A stretch of 10,671 bases of DNA from Thermococci archaeon. Its GTDB lineage: Archaea > Methanobacteriota_B > Thermococci > Thermococcales > Thermococcaceae. Positions 1-5,306 of the stretch are shown piece after piece. The position numbers were made by a program, and so were the translations under genes. Where the stretch lies: NCBI GenBank assembly GCA_003663525.1, contig QMUF01000045.1, positions 1-10,671 of the forward strand, written 5' to 3'. Position 1 is the first letter of the stretch, and the number at the start of each line of letters is the position of its first letter. The notes under the pieces were generated by a model. That model searched no databases, was not told the origin of the DNA, and saw only the letters and a list, made by a program, of their open reading frames with translations.

Positions 1-132
1 ATTATACACAAACGTGGCTGAAAATATAGTCTTTCCTGCTCCTGGCTCTCCCGCAACCAAGATTAAAGAACCATCTGGAAATCCATTCTTAAGAATGCAT
101 TCATCAAAATAATCAATTCCTGTCCTAGTCAT
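1..132 (-). CDS. KaiC/RAD55-family RecA-like ATPase, N-terminal 44 residues (cut by window edge)
   Basis: The reverse strand from the ATG at 132 reads an open frame to the window edge. It begins MTRTGIDYFDECILKNGFP, followed by a Walker A loop GEPGAGKT at residues 28-35. A short G(I/F)xxLDxxLxGGxPxGs-like lead-in before the P-loop is typical of archaeal KaiC-like/RAD55 ATPases, which bind ATP in the cytosol and often act in signalling or DNA repair. A TATA-like TTTAAATA at 172-161 lies about 25 bases before a GGCGAT leader, which fits this start. The tRNA-Thr gene sits just upstream on the same strand. Walker B and everything after residue 44 are outside the window, so the subfamily cannot be decided. 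Confidence 0.82.
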   Translation of the reverse strand, partial: MTRTGIDYFDECILKNGFPDGSLILVAGEPGAGKTIFSATFVYN

Positions 133-160
133 TTTAATCGCCTAATACACTTTATCTTCA

Positions 161-179
161 GAATATTTAAACATTATGG
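161..179 (-). promoter_or_regulatory. Promoter of the KaiC-like ATPase gene
   Basis: On the minus strand GTTTAAATATTC (172-161) is a good archaeal TATA element. The expected start, about 25 bases downstream, falls near 143-147, leaving a roughly 11-base leader before the ATG at 132. The bases upstream of the TATA, where the BRE would lie, run into the CCA end of tRNA-Thr, so the two genes are packed with almost no spacer. Confidence 0.5.
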
Positions 180-253
180 AGCCGGGACCGGGATTTGAAC
201 CCGGGACCTGCGGATTACGAGTCCGCCGCCCTACCGAGCTAGGCTACCCCGGC
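177..253 (-). tRNA. tRNA-Thr (anticodon CGT)
   Basis: The minus strand folds as a complete cloverleaf. The acceptor stem is GCCGGGG with TCCCGGC, closing with one G-U pair. The anticodon stem GCGGA/TCCGC encloses the loop CTCGTAA, so the anticodon is CGT, reading the Thr codon ACG. The T arm is CCGGG-TTCAAAT-CCCGG. The discriminator base is T and CCA is encoded in the DNA (177-179). No intron is present. No TATA box lies at the expected distance upstream. The nearest convincing one is at 428-442, which suggests the tRNA is made as part of a longer transcript and released by RNase P. Confidence 0.95.
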
Positions 254-405
254 ACCTCTCAGGGATGTTGGTGAACTACCCCGCCCTAACAGGTGGGACT
301 TCGTGAGAGTTCATTGTTGCTTCATTCTCACAGGCCGTTCACACGGCCACTACCGGCTATCCCCTTAATGGAGGAATCGCCGGCTACCTCTTAAATGTAT
401 TGAAT
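254..405 (-). ncRNA. Structured GC-rich RNA resembling a TnpB/IS605 omegaRNA scaffold, leader of tRNA-Thr
   Basis: Seen: this stretch is GC-rich against an AT-rich background and carries several stems. They are CCGGC/GCCGG (353-357 with 379-383); a perfect hairpin of six pairs with a GUGA (GNRA) loop on the minus strand (333-348); GTGAGA/TCTCAC (303-308 with 326-331); and CCCGCC/GGTGGG (280-285 with 292-297). On the minus strand it ends GGGCGGGGTAGTTCAC. That GTTCAC is complementary to GTGAAC in the GNRA hairpin, so a pseudoknot is possible. Known, from memory: TnpB genes of IS605-type elements commonly end with ATGAAGCAAGAAG, then a hairpin, then GGGTAGTTCAC, as the 3' part of the omegaRNA; here ATGAAGCAACAATG lies in the equivalent place. 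Inferred: a remnant or domesticated omegaRNA whose 3' flank, 17 bases (270-254), runs directly into the tRNA. No tnpB frame survives. An archaeal hgc- or sscA-type RNA family is the main alternative. The start near 405 is estimated from the promoter. Confidence 0.5.
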
Positions 406-427
406 CATCCATTACTATAGGCAAGAG

Positions 428-442
428 TATTTAAACCTTTCG
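428..442 (-). promoter_or_regulatory. BRE/TATA promoter for the ncRNA and tRNA-Thr transcript
   Basis: The minus strand reads CGAAAGGTTTAAATA (442-428), a textbook archaeal BRE (CGAAAGG) joined to a TATA box (TTTAAATA). The expected start lies near 405. It is the only strong promoter upstream of the GC-rich RNA and of tRNA-Thr, and it faces both. Confidence 0.65.
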
Positions 443-480
443 GGCTCTCATCCCCCTTCTCTCAGGAGAGGTCTTCCCGC
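436..480 (-). other. Second GC-rich segment, possible small RNA or nikR 3' region
   Basis: About 45 bases stand out as GC-rich between two AT-rich stretches. On the minus strand CGGG (near 479) can pair with CCCG (near 441), enclosing CTCTC and GAGAG repeats. A TATA-like CTTATAAAT (509-501) with GAAAAAG before it would start a minus-strand transcript near 480, at the edge of this segment. It contains CTGA and GGATGAGA, but these do not form a convincing box C/D order. It could be an independent small RNA, the 5' part of the tRNA-Thr precursor, or simply the 3' region of nikR. I do not recognise it. Confidence 0.25.
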
Positions 481-482
481 CT

Positions 483-503
483 AAAACAAATAAAAGAGAA
501 ATT
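483..503 (-). terminator. T-rich termination tract after nikR
   Basis: Downstream of the nikR stop the minus strand reads TTTCTCTTTTATTTGTTTT (503-485). Thermococcales commonly stop transcription at such oligo-T tracts without a hairpin. Confidence 0.4.
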
Positions 504-514
504 TATAAGCTTTT

Positions 515-931
515 TCATACCAGTTCTTTGCCAGTGGTGGTCATAACGAGCTTTCCATGCTTCACCCCTTTTAAGCTGATTAGTCTCTCCGCAATCGTTT
601 TCACCCTGCTACCCTTTCCTTTAACAACGATAACTTCAAGACAGTTATGTTCATCCATATGCACATGAAGACTTGATATAATCTCGTTCACATAATCATG
701 CTGCATGTCCAAAAGCTCCTTCACAACATCTGCCTCATCGTGGTTATAGACTATCGTTATAGTGCCTGCCACTTCTTTATCCCCCTCTTCCCACTCATGT
801 CTAACTATGAAATCCCTGACCAAGTCCCTTATGGCCTCACTTCTGTTAGCGTATCCCTTCTCTTCCATTATCGTGTCAAATTTTTCCAATAAGTCTTCCG
901 GCATTGAAACTCCAAAGCGGATAATCTTCAC
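515..931 (-). CDS. nikR: NikR, nickel-responsive ribbon-helix-helix transcription regulator
   Basis: NikR senses Ni2+ and binds operator DNA as a tetramer to repress nickel uptake genes. The N-terminal ribbon-helix-helix (about residues 1-45: [17 protein letters not shown], then [13 protein letters not shown]) is followed by an ACT-like metal domain. The four nickel ligands are all present: in the 138-residue numbering H78 (MQHDY), H89 and H91 (LHVHMDEH) and C97 (HNCLEV). The frame opens at 940, but I prefer the GTG at 931. It gives [11 protein letters not shown], matching the usual NikR start and length, and puts GGTGGTGAT just upstream as the ribosome site. No nickel transporter gene lies in this window, so its targets are elsewhere. 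Family assignment is firm; the start is likely. Confidence 0.95.
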
Positions 932-962
932 AATCACCACCGATGTAAGATAACCATCTACA

Positions 963-978
963 ATATTTAAGTTTTGGC
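963..978 (-). promoter_or_regulatory. nikR promoter
   Basis: The minus strand reads GCCAAAACTTAAATATT, a BRE (CCAAAAC) plus TATA. The centre is about 26 bases from 940, so the transcript would start close to the first in-frame GTG. This favours the internal GTG at 931 with a short leader carrying GGTGGTGAT. No clear NikR-type dyad is visible here. Confidence 0.5.
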
Positions 979-1035
979 AAAAGAAAACTAAATGATCCAG
1001 CGTGCCTTAAAAGGTAAGGTTTTCAAAATAGAAAC

Positions 1036-1050
1036 AGAGAATATTAATAA
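1036..1050 (+). promoter_or_regulatory. Promoter of the 685-residue membrane protein gene
   Basis: ATATTAATA (1041-1049) is a plausible TATA box, though the bases before it make only a weak BRE. Its centre is about 27 bases before the ATG at 1073, and no good ribosome site precedes that ATG, so the message may be leaderless. CCTTAAAAGG at 1005-1014 is an alternative that would give a leader of about 35 bases. Confidence 0.35.
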
Positions 1051-1072
1051 GGAATGAAGAGAAGAACACAAC

Positions 1073-3130
1073 ATGAGAAAAAAGTTTAAACTTGATGCTG
1101 GGAAAATCCTCATCCTCCTCTTCTTGGCTTATCTTGTATTCTTGTTTTGGAGTATGCAAACAGTTAGGCCTCCTCCACGGCAAGTATCTGAAGAAGAGGA
1201 AGAACTAATAGCAATCTCTGAGAAACTTGGGTTTCTTAACGATAACAAGTTAAGTGAAGAAGAAAAAGAGATTGCCACCAAAATATACCCTCTCTACAAA
1301 TACCGAACAACGCTTTTTGATGAAGTTGAAACTGACAATCCACTCCTTCTTGCAAATCTAAGCAAACAAGTTGCTGAAGTTCTGGAAAAAGTTCCGATTC
1401 CCCTTAGAGATGACATGGTGCGCTTTCTATTTTCTGAGAGTCCCTACACACTTGAAGACTTCTCCAACAGAGTGGATATCTTTAAATCCCAAGTAAACGA
1501 GTTTCTTAGGACCTACAAAAAGCTCCCACCAAAGATTAGGAATGGAATAGAGAACTCCCAAAGCATCTATCAAGTAAAAACACTACAAGATTATATAACC
1601 ATGATAAAGTCTCTGTATATAAACCTGTATGAGCTCCCCCCAGAAGTCGTGGATGGAATAGATAACATGAGAGGAATCTTGGATGGCTTTGAACCATACG
1701 AAATAGATAAGTTTTTAGAGAGCCTCAATTCTGTTGAAGGAAAGTTTTTCGAGAACCAGACTTTCAAAGAGTGGTTTGTTGAAAACTCACACCGATTTGA
1801 TATTATAGAAGTGAATTCAAGCTGGATTAAGTTTGTAGAAGAAAGTACTTCTGACACTACTCCTCCAGAGATGTGGGGCGTGATAACAAGCGAAGGCGAA
1901 AAACTCAAGATAAGTTTTACAATAAAGGAAAATGTGAACGTTCCTAGAGAGATAGTTGTTAATACTGGAGAGAAAAATATATCCCTCCTTATATCCACTA
2001 CTTCCCTCGTCTATAGTGGAACTATGGAATTCAAACAGGATTGGGGAAAATACAATATCACAATAACTGCAATGGATGTCCGAGGCAATAAAAACTCTGC
2101 AAGAGTAGAATTCCTACACTATCCAGAGACTTTTGAGATTAAATTTGATGGCAGTGGGGAACACTTCCAAAATGCTCATCCGTACACTAAGGAGGAACTC
2201 ACAAAAATGTGGCGATACGCAGTGAGATACAAACCCCTGCAGATTTACAAAATTGTCCACCCATACCTAGGATTCGACAGGTATGGCAAAATAAGGTTTG
2301 ATGGAGTAATGGAATTTTTCTATGAAGAGGCGAAAAGGGATCTTTTCAAATATTACAACAAACCTCTGCCTTTTTACTCAATAACTCCCCTTCATGTCGT
2401 ATATTTCGTGAATAACTACGTTCATTCATATGATATTCCTTACATAAAAACGTTAAGATCAACTATTTGTGGATATGATGGTGAGACACAAGTGATACTT
2501 ATGAACAACCTCTTTCTGGACTTCAATCTCAAAGCATGGGCCCTTCAGGTACCTGCAAGTATAAGTGGCTGGCGACTAGATCATTCAGAGGTCATTGTTA
2601 TATGGGATGTCCCTCTCTTAGTGGGGAGCAATTACAGAGCGGTTTATGCTCTAGGAAAAGATCCATATATATCAAATAAGGATCTATTTTATCCATATGA
2701 CCCTGAGTGGTTTTCCACGTACTATGATGAGACTTTAGAAATGATGACACTTGGGATTCTCCCATATAGGCCAGACGTAGTCTCAGTAAAAGACTTCTAC
2801 AGTCGTTTTAATTTACGGGTAACTCCTGCCTATCCATACAAAAACCTGATGAAAGAACTAATAACTGGCTACGAATTCTTTGCCTCTTATGTAGCATTTA
2901 ACATAAGCAGAGAGTATGTTCAAGGCCTTCTAGAAAAAATAAAAGAGGGAGACTTGAGCATACTGGAAGACCTAAACAAACTTGAAGCTGCAAGAGGCCT
3001 ATGGTACAAACTCGATGGGCGAAACCTCTATTACGGCTCCAAATACACACCAGACTATGTAACGATCACGAGAGATGGGAAATTCTATTACGTTCACAGA
3101 AACCGTTTCAAGATCTTTTCTACTTCATAA
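1073..3130 (+). CDS. Membrane-anchored extracytoplasmic protein, unknown function, with Ig-like and possible transglutaminase-like domains
   Basis: I do not recognise a named family for this 685-residue protein. Residues 11-28 are one hydrophobic segment after a short basic N-terminus (MRKKFK), which points to a single anchor with the rest outside the cell. Residues 36-260 are helical and charged, with a short internal repeat, LPPxxxxGIxNxxxI, at 151-165 and 188-202. Residues about 261-350 look like an Ig/Fn3-type sandwich (DTTPPE at the start, YNITITAMDVRGNKNSARV at the end). Residues about 370-560 are rich in Tyr, Phe and Trp. There TICGYDGE (C466), then LKAWALQVPA, then DHSEVIVIWD (H504) follow the order of a transglutaminase-like Cys and His, with D512 or D543 as a possible acid. 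The C-terminus (651-685) is a Tyr-rich beta-like tail. The gene end overlaps the convergent flavoprotein gene by 37 bases. Confidence 0.8.
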   Translation: MRKKFKLDAGKILILLFLAYLVFLFWSMQTVRPPPRQVSEEEEELIAISEKLGFLNDNKLSEEEKEIATKIYPLYKYRTTLFDEVETDNPLLLANLSKQVAEVLEKVPIPLRDDMVRFLFSESPYTLEDFSNRVDIFKSQVNEFLRTYKKLPPKIRNGIENSQSIYQVKTLQDYITMIKSLYINLYELPPEVVDGIDNMRGILDGFEPYEIDKFLESLNSVEGKFFENQTFKEWFVENSHRFDIIEVNSSWIKFVEESTSDTTPPEMWGVITSEGEKLKISFTIKENVNVPREIVVNTGEKNISLLISTTSLVYSGTMEFKQDWGKYNITITAMDVRGNKNSARVEFLHYPETFEIKFDGSGEHFQNAHPYTKEELTKMWRYAVRYKPLQIYKIVHPYLGFDRYGKIRFDGVMEFFYEEAKRDLFKYYNKPLPFYSITPLHVVYFVNNYVHSYDIPYIKTLRSTICGYDGETQVILMNNLFLDFNLKAWALQVPASISGWRLDHSEVIVIWDVPLLVGSNYRAVYALGKDPYISNKDLFYPYDPEWFSTYYDETLEMMTLGILPYRPDVVSVKDFYSRFNLRVTPAYPYKNLMKELITGYEFFASYVAFNISREYVQGLLEKIKEGDLSILEDLNKLEAARGLWYKLDGRNLYYGSKYTPDYVTITRDGKFYYVHRNRFKIFSTS

Positions 3131-3618
3131 GGATGCTCAAGGACTATTACTCCCTCTTCTTTCAAGGCCCTAATATGGTCAAGGTCAACTTTGCGTGGGT
3201 ACAGCTTAAATATCTCTCCATTTGGGCCTTTCGTTTCTACCACAGACTTTGAATCAGTTGGAACTACCACCAATGGCACCTTGGTTTTCAAAGCTTGTGA
3301 AGCACAACATGAGAGAAGAGAGTCTGAAATACCCAGCCTTATTTTGGCCACAGTATTTGAGGTTGCAGGAGAGATCACAAAAAGGTCATATTTGCCAAGG
3401 TTAAAAGAACCACAAGAAGGAAATGCATGGCCTTGCCTTGATTCTCTCACAAGAGGGAAATCACCAATTCTCTCAAGAACCCCGTAAATTCTAGCAACCT
3501 CCTCGCCGGCCGAAGAGAGAAATACTTTGATTTCATGCTTTTCCTTTAAGCGTTCGACGACTTCAACACTCTCCACAAGTAGATGTCCTGCACCGCTGAT
3601 GCCCCATGCAATCTTCAA
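3094..3618 (-). CDS. Flavoprotein of the AfpA / DmrB-like (FMN-binding) family
   Basis: The protein belongs to the FMN flavoprotein superfamily that includes archaeoflavoprotein AfpA and dihydromethanopterin reductase DmrB, cytosolic electron carriers or reductases. MKIAWGISGAGHLL opens the first strand and nucleotide loop. SPATSNTVAKI (residues 83-93) and GISDSLLS (96-103) match the flavin-binding segments of the family. SCCASQ adds two adjacent cysteines (104-105). The frame is open from 3630 (GTG), but a TTG at 3618 gives the family-type start, has GGTGA five bases upstream, and lies about 34 bases from the TATA centre. With that TATA the two GTG codons at 3630 and 3627 would be at or before the transcript start. 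The result is 174 residues. Its partner enzyme is not evident from the neighbours, so the reaction remains open. Confidence 0.8.
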   Translation of the reverse strand: MKIAWGISGAGHLLVESVEVVERLKEKHEIKVFLSSAGEEVARIYGVLERIGDFPLVRESRQGHAFPSCGSFNLGKYDLFVISPATSNTVAKIRLGISDSLLSCCASQALKTKVPLVVVPTDSKSVVETKGPNGEIFKLYPRKVDLDHIRALKEEGVIVLEHPYEVEKILKRFL

Positions 3619-3640
3619 GAGCTTCACCACTCATACTTCG

Positions 3641-3662
3641 AGAACAAAGTTTTAAGCATTTT
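3641..3662. promoter_or_regulatory. Shared symmetric TATA element between the flavoprotein and HAD genes
   Basis: TTTTAA (3650-3655) reads as a TATA box on both strands: AAAGTTTTAAGC on plus and AATGCTTAAAAC on minus. The flavoprotein TTG (3618) lies 34 bases to the left and the HAD ATG (3688) 36 bases to the right. Each is preceded by GGTGA near the predicted transcript start. One element, or two overlapping ones, probably serves both divergent genes. Confidence 0.45.
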
Positions 3663-3687
3663 TGCCAAAGCTCTACTGGTGAAGAAT

Positions 3688-4134
3688 ATGGAAATTCCAA
3701 ACTATGGGAGAATAACCACAAGAACTATTATATTTGACTTGAATGGCACTCTGGGTGTTGAGGGAAAAGTAAGAGAAGACGTGAAAGAACTCTTGAAACA
3801 CCTCAGCGAAAAATATAAGATAGCTGTTTTAAGCTCCGACACCTTTGGAACACTGGAAGAAGAATTCAAAGGGATTAACCTCAAAATAGAACGGGTAAAA
3901 GATGGCAACAAAAAGCTTCAGAAGGCCCTTGAATATGAGCCTTACATTGGTGTAGGCAATGGAAACAACGACGTTAGAATGCTTGAAAACGCTGAACTTG
4001 CTATTTGCGTAATAGGAGAAGAAGGAGCAAGTGTTAAGGCTTTGCTGGCGAGTGATATCGTGGTTAAAGACATTAAAGATGCAATCAACCTGCTACTGAA
4101 CGAAAAAAGACTAATAGCAACTCTTAGAGGTTAA
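3688..4134 (+). CDS. HAD-superfamily soluble P-type-ATPase-like phosphohydrolase
   Basis: This 148-residue protein carries the four HAD motifs and little else. Motif I is FDLNGTL (D17, N19), motif II is AVLSSDT (S49/S50), motif III is a lysine near DGNKKLQ (K75/K76), and motif IV is GNGNNDVRML (N93-N94-D95). It has no membrane segments or cap insertion, matching the soluble 'P-type ATPase' group (COG4087-like). The second acidic residue of the usual DxD is Asn, as in that group, so ordinary phosphatase activity is uncertain. I chose the ATG at 3688: it has GGTGAAG upstream and fits the family start. The longer frame from 3583 would run through the divergent promoter and into the flavoprotein gene. 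The 3' end overlaps the convergent ATPase gene by 11 bases. The substrate is unknown. Confidence 0.85.
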   Translation: MEIPNYGRITTRTIIFDLNGTLGVEGKVREDVKELLKHLSEKYKIAVLSSDTFGTLEEEFKGINLKIERVKDGNKKLQKALEYEPYIGVGNGNNDVRMLENAELAICVIGEEGASVKALLASDIVVKDIKDAINLLLNEKRLIATLRG

Positions 4135-5218
4135 AACACTCTTTAATAACCCCCTCAATAACTGGATCAATTATTCTATATCTCTTCTCCCCATCTTTAT
4201 ATTCCGCATTAATCCAACTCATCTTTTGAAGAGCCTCTAAGATAGCAGCCAATCGTGAATTTGGTATTTTACCACTCCTAGATTCCAAGAATTCTTTTAT
4301 GAGTGTCCATCTATCAAATCCCATTGAAATAGCTCTTAACACTAAGATATACCTAAGACTCCGCTTTTCAAGTTCTCTTAACTCACCTTCGAGGAATTTT
4401 TCTGCTTTCCGCATTACCCCTTTTATAGCGTTTTCAAAACTTTTCGTTTTTATGTAATTGTATCCAAACTCTACTAACCACCCTGGAATTCCACCTAAAA
4501 GTTCTGCAGCATGTTCTATTTCCTCTTCTCTTATTTTTATTCCTGCTTCAACGAATCCCTGTCTCAAGAATTCAATTGAGAGTTCTCTAGAAAAGGGAGA
4601 GATAGTAATCTCATTATATATCCTGCCGTATAGGGGAGATTCATAATCTGAAACGCCAAGAAGATCATGCAAAAGTCCTATTTCAGAACCTGTAAAGATA
4701 AAACTTATATTTGGCAGATTATCATATGCGTAGGCCACGAGGGTTAAGAACTCTTTTCCTCCTCTCCGTCCGTAGAACCTCAAATATTGGGCCTCATCGA
4801 AGGCTATAATAACCCTACTGCGCTTATTTAATGCCTCCAAAATCTCTGAGAGTGAGACTTCAGGTTCAAAACTCAATTGAAGTCCTGCAATTGATACTCC
4901 CTTCACTCTTTTTAGGTACTGAAAGACTTCCCTTTTTATGAGATGGCTAAGAGAGTTTAATCCATTTTCAAAGGCCTTTAGCAGAGACTCATTTGTTATC
5001 CACCCTCCGGAATCAAAATGAAGCTTCCTTACATCTATGTATATACCGCTTTCCAACTCATTCAACACAACTTTGAGTAAAGAGGATTTTCCTACCCGCC
5101 TTATCCCCAGGATAAGGGTAATCGGATATTCCTTAGCAGAATTCTTTATCATTTCTACCTCTTGTTCCCTATCGAATATGTCTTCCCTCTTTTCCTTTGG
5201 CCTTGGGTCAAACAACAT
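4124..5218 (-). CDS. Archaeal AAA-type ATPase with C-terminal winged-helix-like region
   Basis: This is one of the archaeal ATPase family (Arch_ATPase / ATPase_2) that is abundant in Thermococcales. It opens MLFDPRPKEKREDIFDRE, the typical lead. Walker A GIRRVGKSS is at residues 38-46, Walker B VIIAFDEAQ at 136-144, and a sensor-like FIFTGSE at 173-179. The last 90 residues or so (RYILVLRAISMG, RLAAILEALQKM, YRIIDPVIEG) look like a winged helix. The protein is 364 residues with no membrane segment. The frame can begin at the ATG at 5233, which would be leaderless given the TATA. I prefer 5218 because it matches the family start and leaves the dyad outside the gene. Its promoter carries two dyads, so it is probably repressed, perhaps by itself. 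Its role is unknown; relatives are often linked to mobile or stress functions. Confidence 0.9.
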   Translation of the reverse strand: MLFDPRPKEKREDIFDREQEVEMIKNSAKEYPITLILGIRRVGKSSLLKVVLNELESGIYIDVRKLHFDSGGWITNESLLKAFENGLNSLSHLIKREVFQYLKRVKGVSIAGLQLSFEPEVSLSEILEALNKRSRVIIAFDEAQYLRFYGRRGGKEFLTLVAYAYDNLPNISFIFTGSEIGLLHDLLGVSDYESPLYGRIYNEITISPFSRELSIEFLRQGFVEAGIKIREEEIEHAAELLGGIPGWLVEFGYNYIKTKSFENAIKGVMRKAEKFLEGELRELEKRSLRYILVLRAISMGFDRWTLIKEFLESRSGKIPNSRLAAILEALQKMSWINAEYKDGEKRYRIIDPVIEGVIKECFNL

Positions 5219-5239
5219 AGGTAATGCCCCCATTACCTA
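5218..5239. promoter_or_regulatory. Inverted repeat at the ATPase start (probable operator, dyad 1)
   Basis: TAGGTAATG and CATTACCTA form 9-base arms separated by CCCC. The dyad covers the predicted transcript start and both candidate ATG codons of the ATPase. It contains two GTAATG half-sites in opposite orientation. Confidence 0.6.
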
Positions 5240-5256
5240 GTAATGGTACCATTACT
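5239..5256. promoter_or_regulatory. Perfect 18-base palindrome downstream of the ATPase TATA (probable operator, dyad 2)
   Basis: AGTAATGGTACCATTACT is perfectly self-complementary and lies between the TATA box and the predicted start of the ATPase transcript, a position where a bound dimer would block transcription. Its GTAATG half-sites repeat those of the neighbouring dyad. The two dyad centres are 19 bases apart, close to two helical turns. Confidence 0.65.
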
Positions 5257-5270
5257 TATAAAGTTTTTGA
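5256..5270 (-). promoter_or_regulatory. Promoter of the archaeal ATPase gene
   Basis: The minus strand reads TCAAAAACTTTATAA (5270-5256): a BRE (CAAAAAC) and a strong TATA (TTTATAA). Initiation is expected near 5233, inside the double dyad. Confidence 0.6.
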
Positions 5271-5285
5271 GGGAAAGTTAAAAGG
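5271..5285 (+). promoter_or_regulatory. Promoter of the box C/D sRNA
   Basis: GGGAAAG (BRE-like) joins TTAAAAGG (TATA, centre about 5281). The predicted start is near 5307, which is exactly where the sRNA terminal stem begins. It lies back to back with the ATPase promoter. Confidence 0.5.
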
Positions 5286-5306
5286 CAAGAGGGGGATAAT
5301 ACAATA

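Noticed and set aside
254..405. Reading the GC-rich segment as a plus-strand RNA (GTGAACTACCCCGCC ...)
   Set aside because: The only good promoter, the tRNA and the TnpB-like order of elements all point to the minus strand.
254..405. H/ACA guide RNA
   Set aside because: No ACA tail follows a hairpin at the right place on the minus strand and no clear kink-turn plus pseudouridylation pocket was found.
436..480. Box C/D sRNA in the second GC-rich segment
   Set aside because: CTGA and GGATGAGA occur but there is no box C at the 5' end nor box D at the 3' end in a workable order.
1591..1998. Minus-strand open frame inside the 685-residue gene
   Set aside because: Ser/Ile-rich antisense shadow without a ribosome site or promoter; the plus-strand frame has clear protein features.
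3191..3487. Plus-strand open frames opposite the flavoprotein gene
   Set aside because: They are antisense to a well-conserved flavin-binding protein and have no promoter or family resemblance.
3583..3687. N-terminal extension of the HAD protein (35 residues)
   Set aside because: It runs antisense through the flavoprotein start and the shared promoter; the ATG at 3688 has a proper ribosome site.
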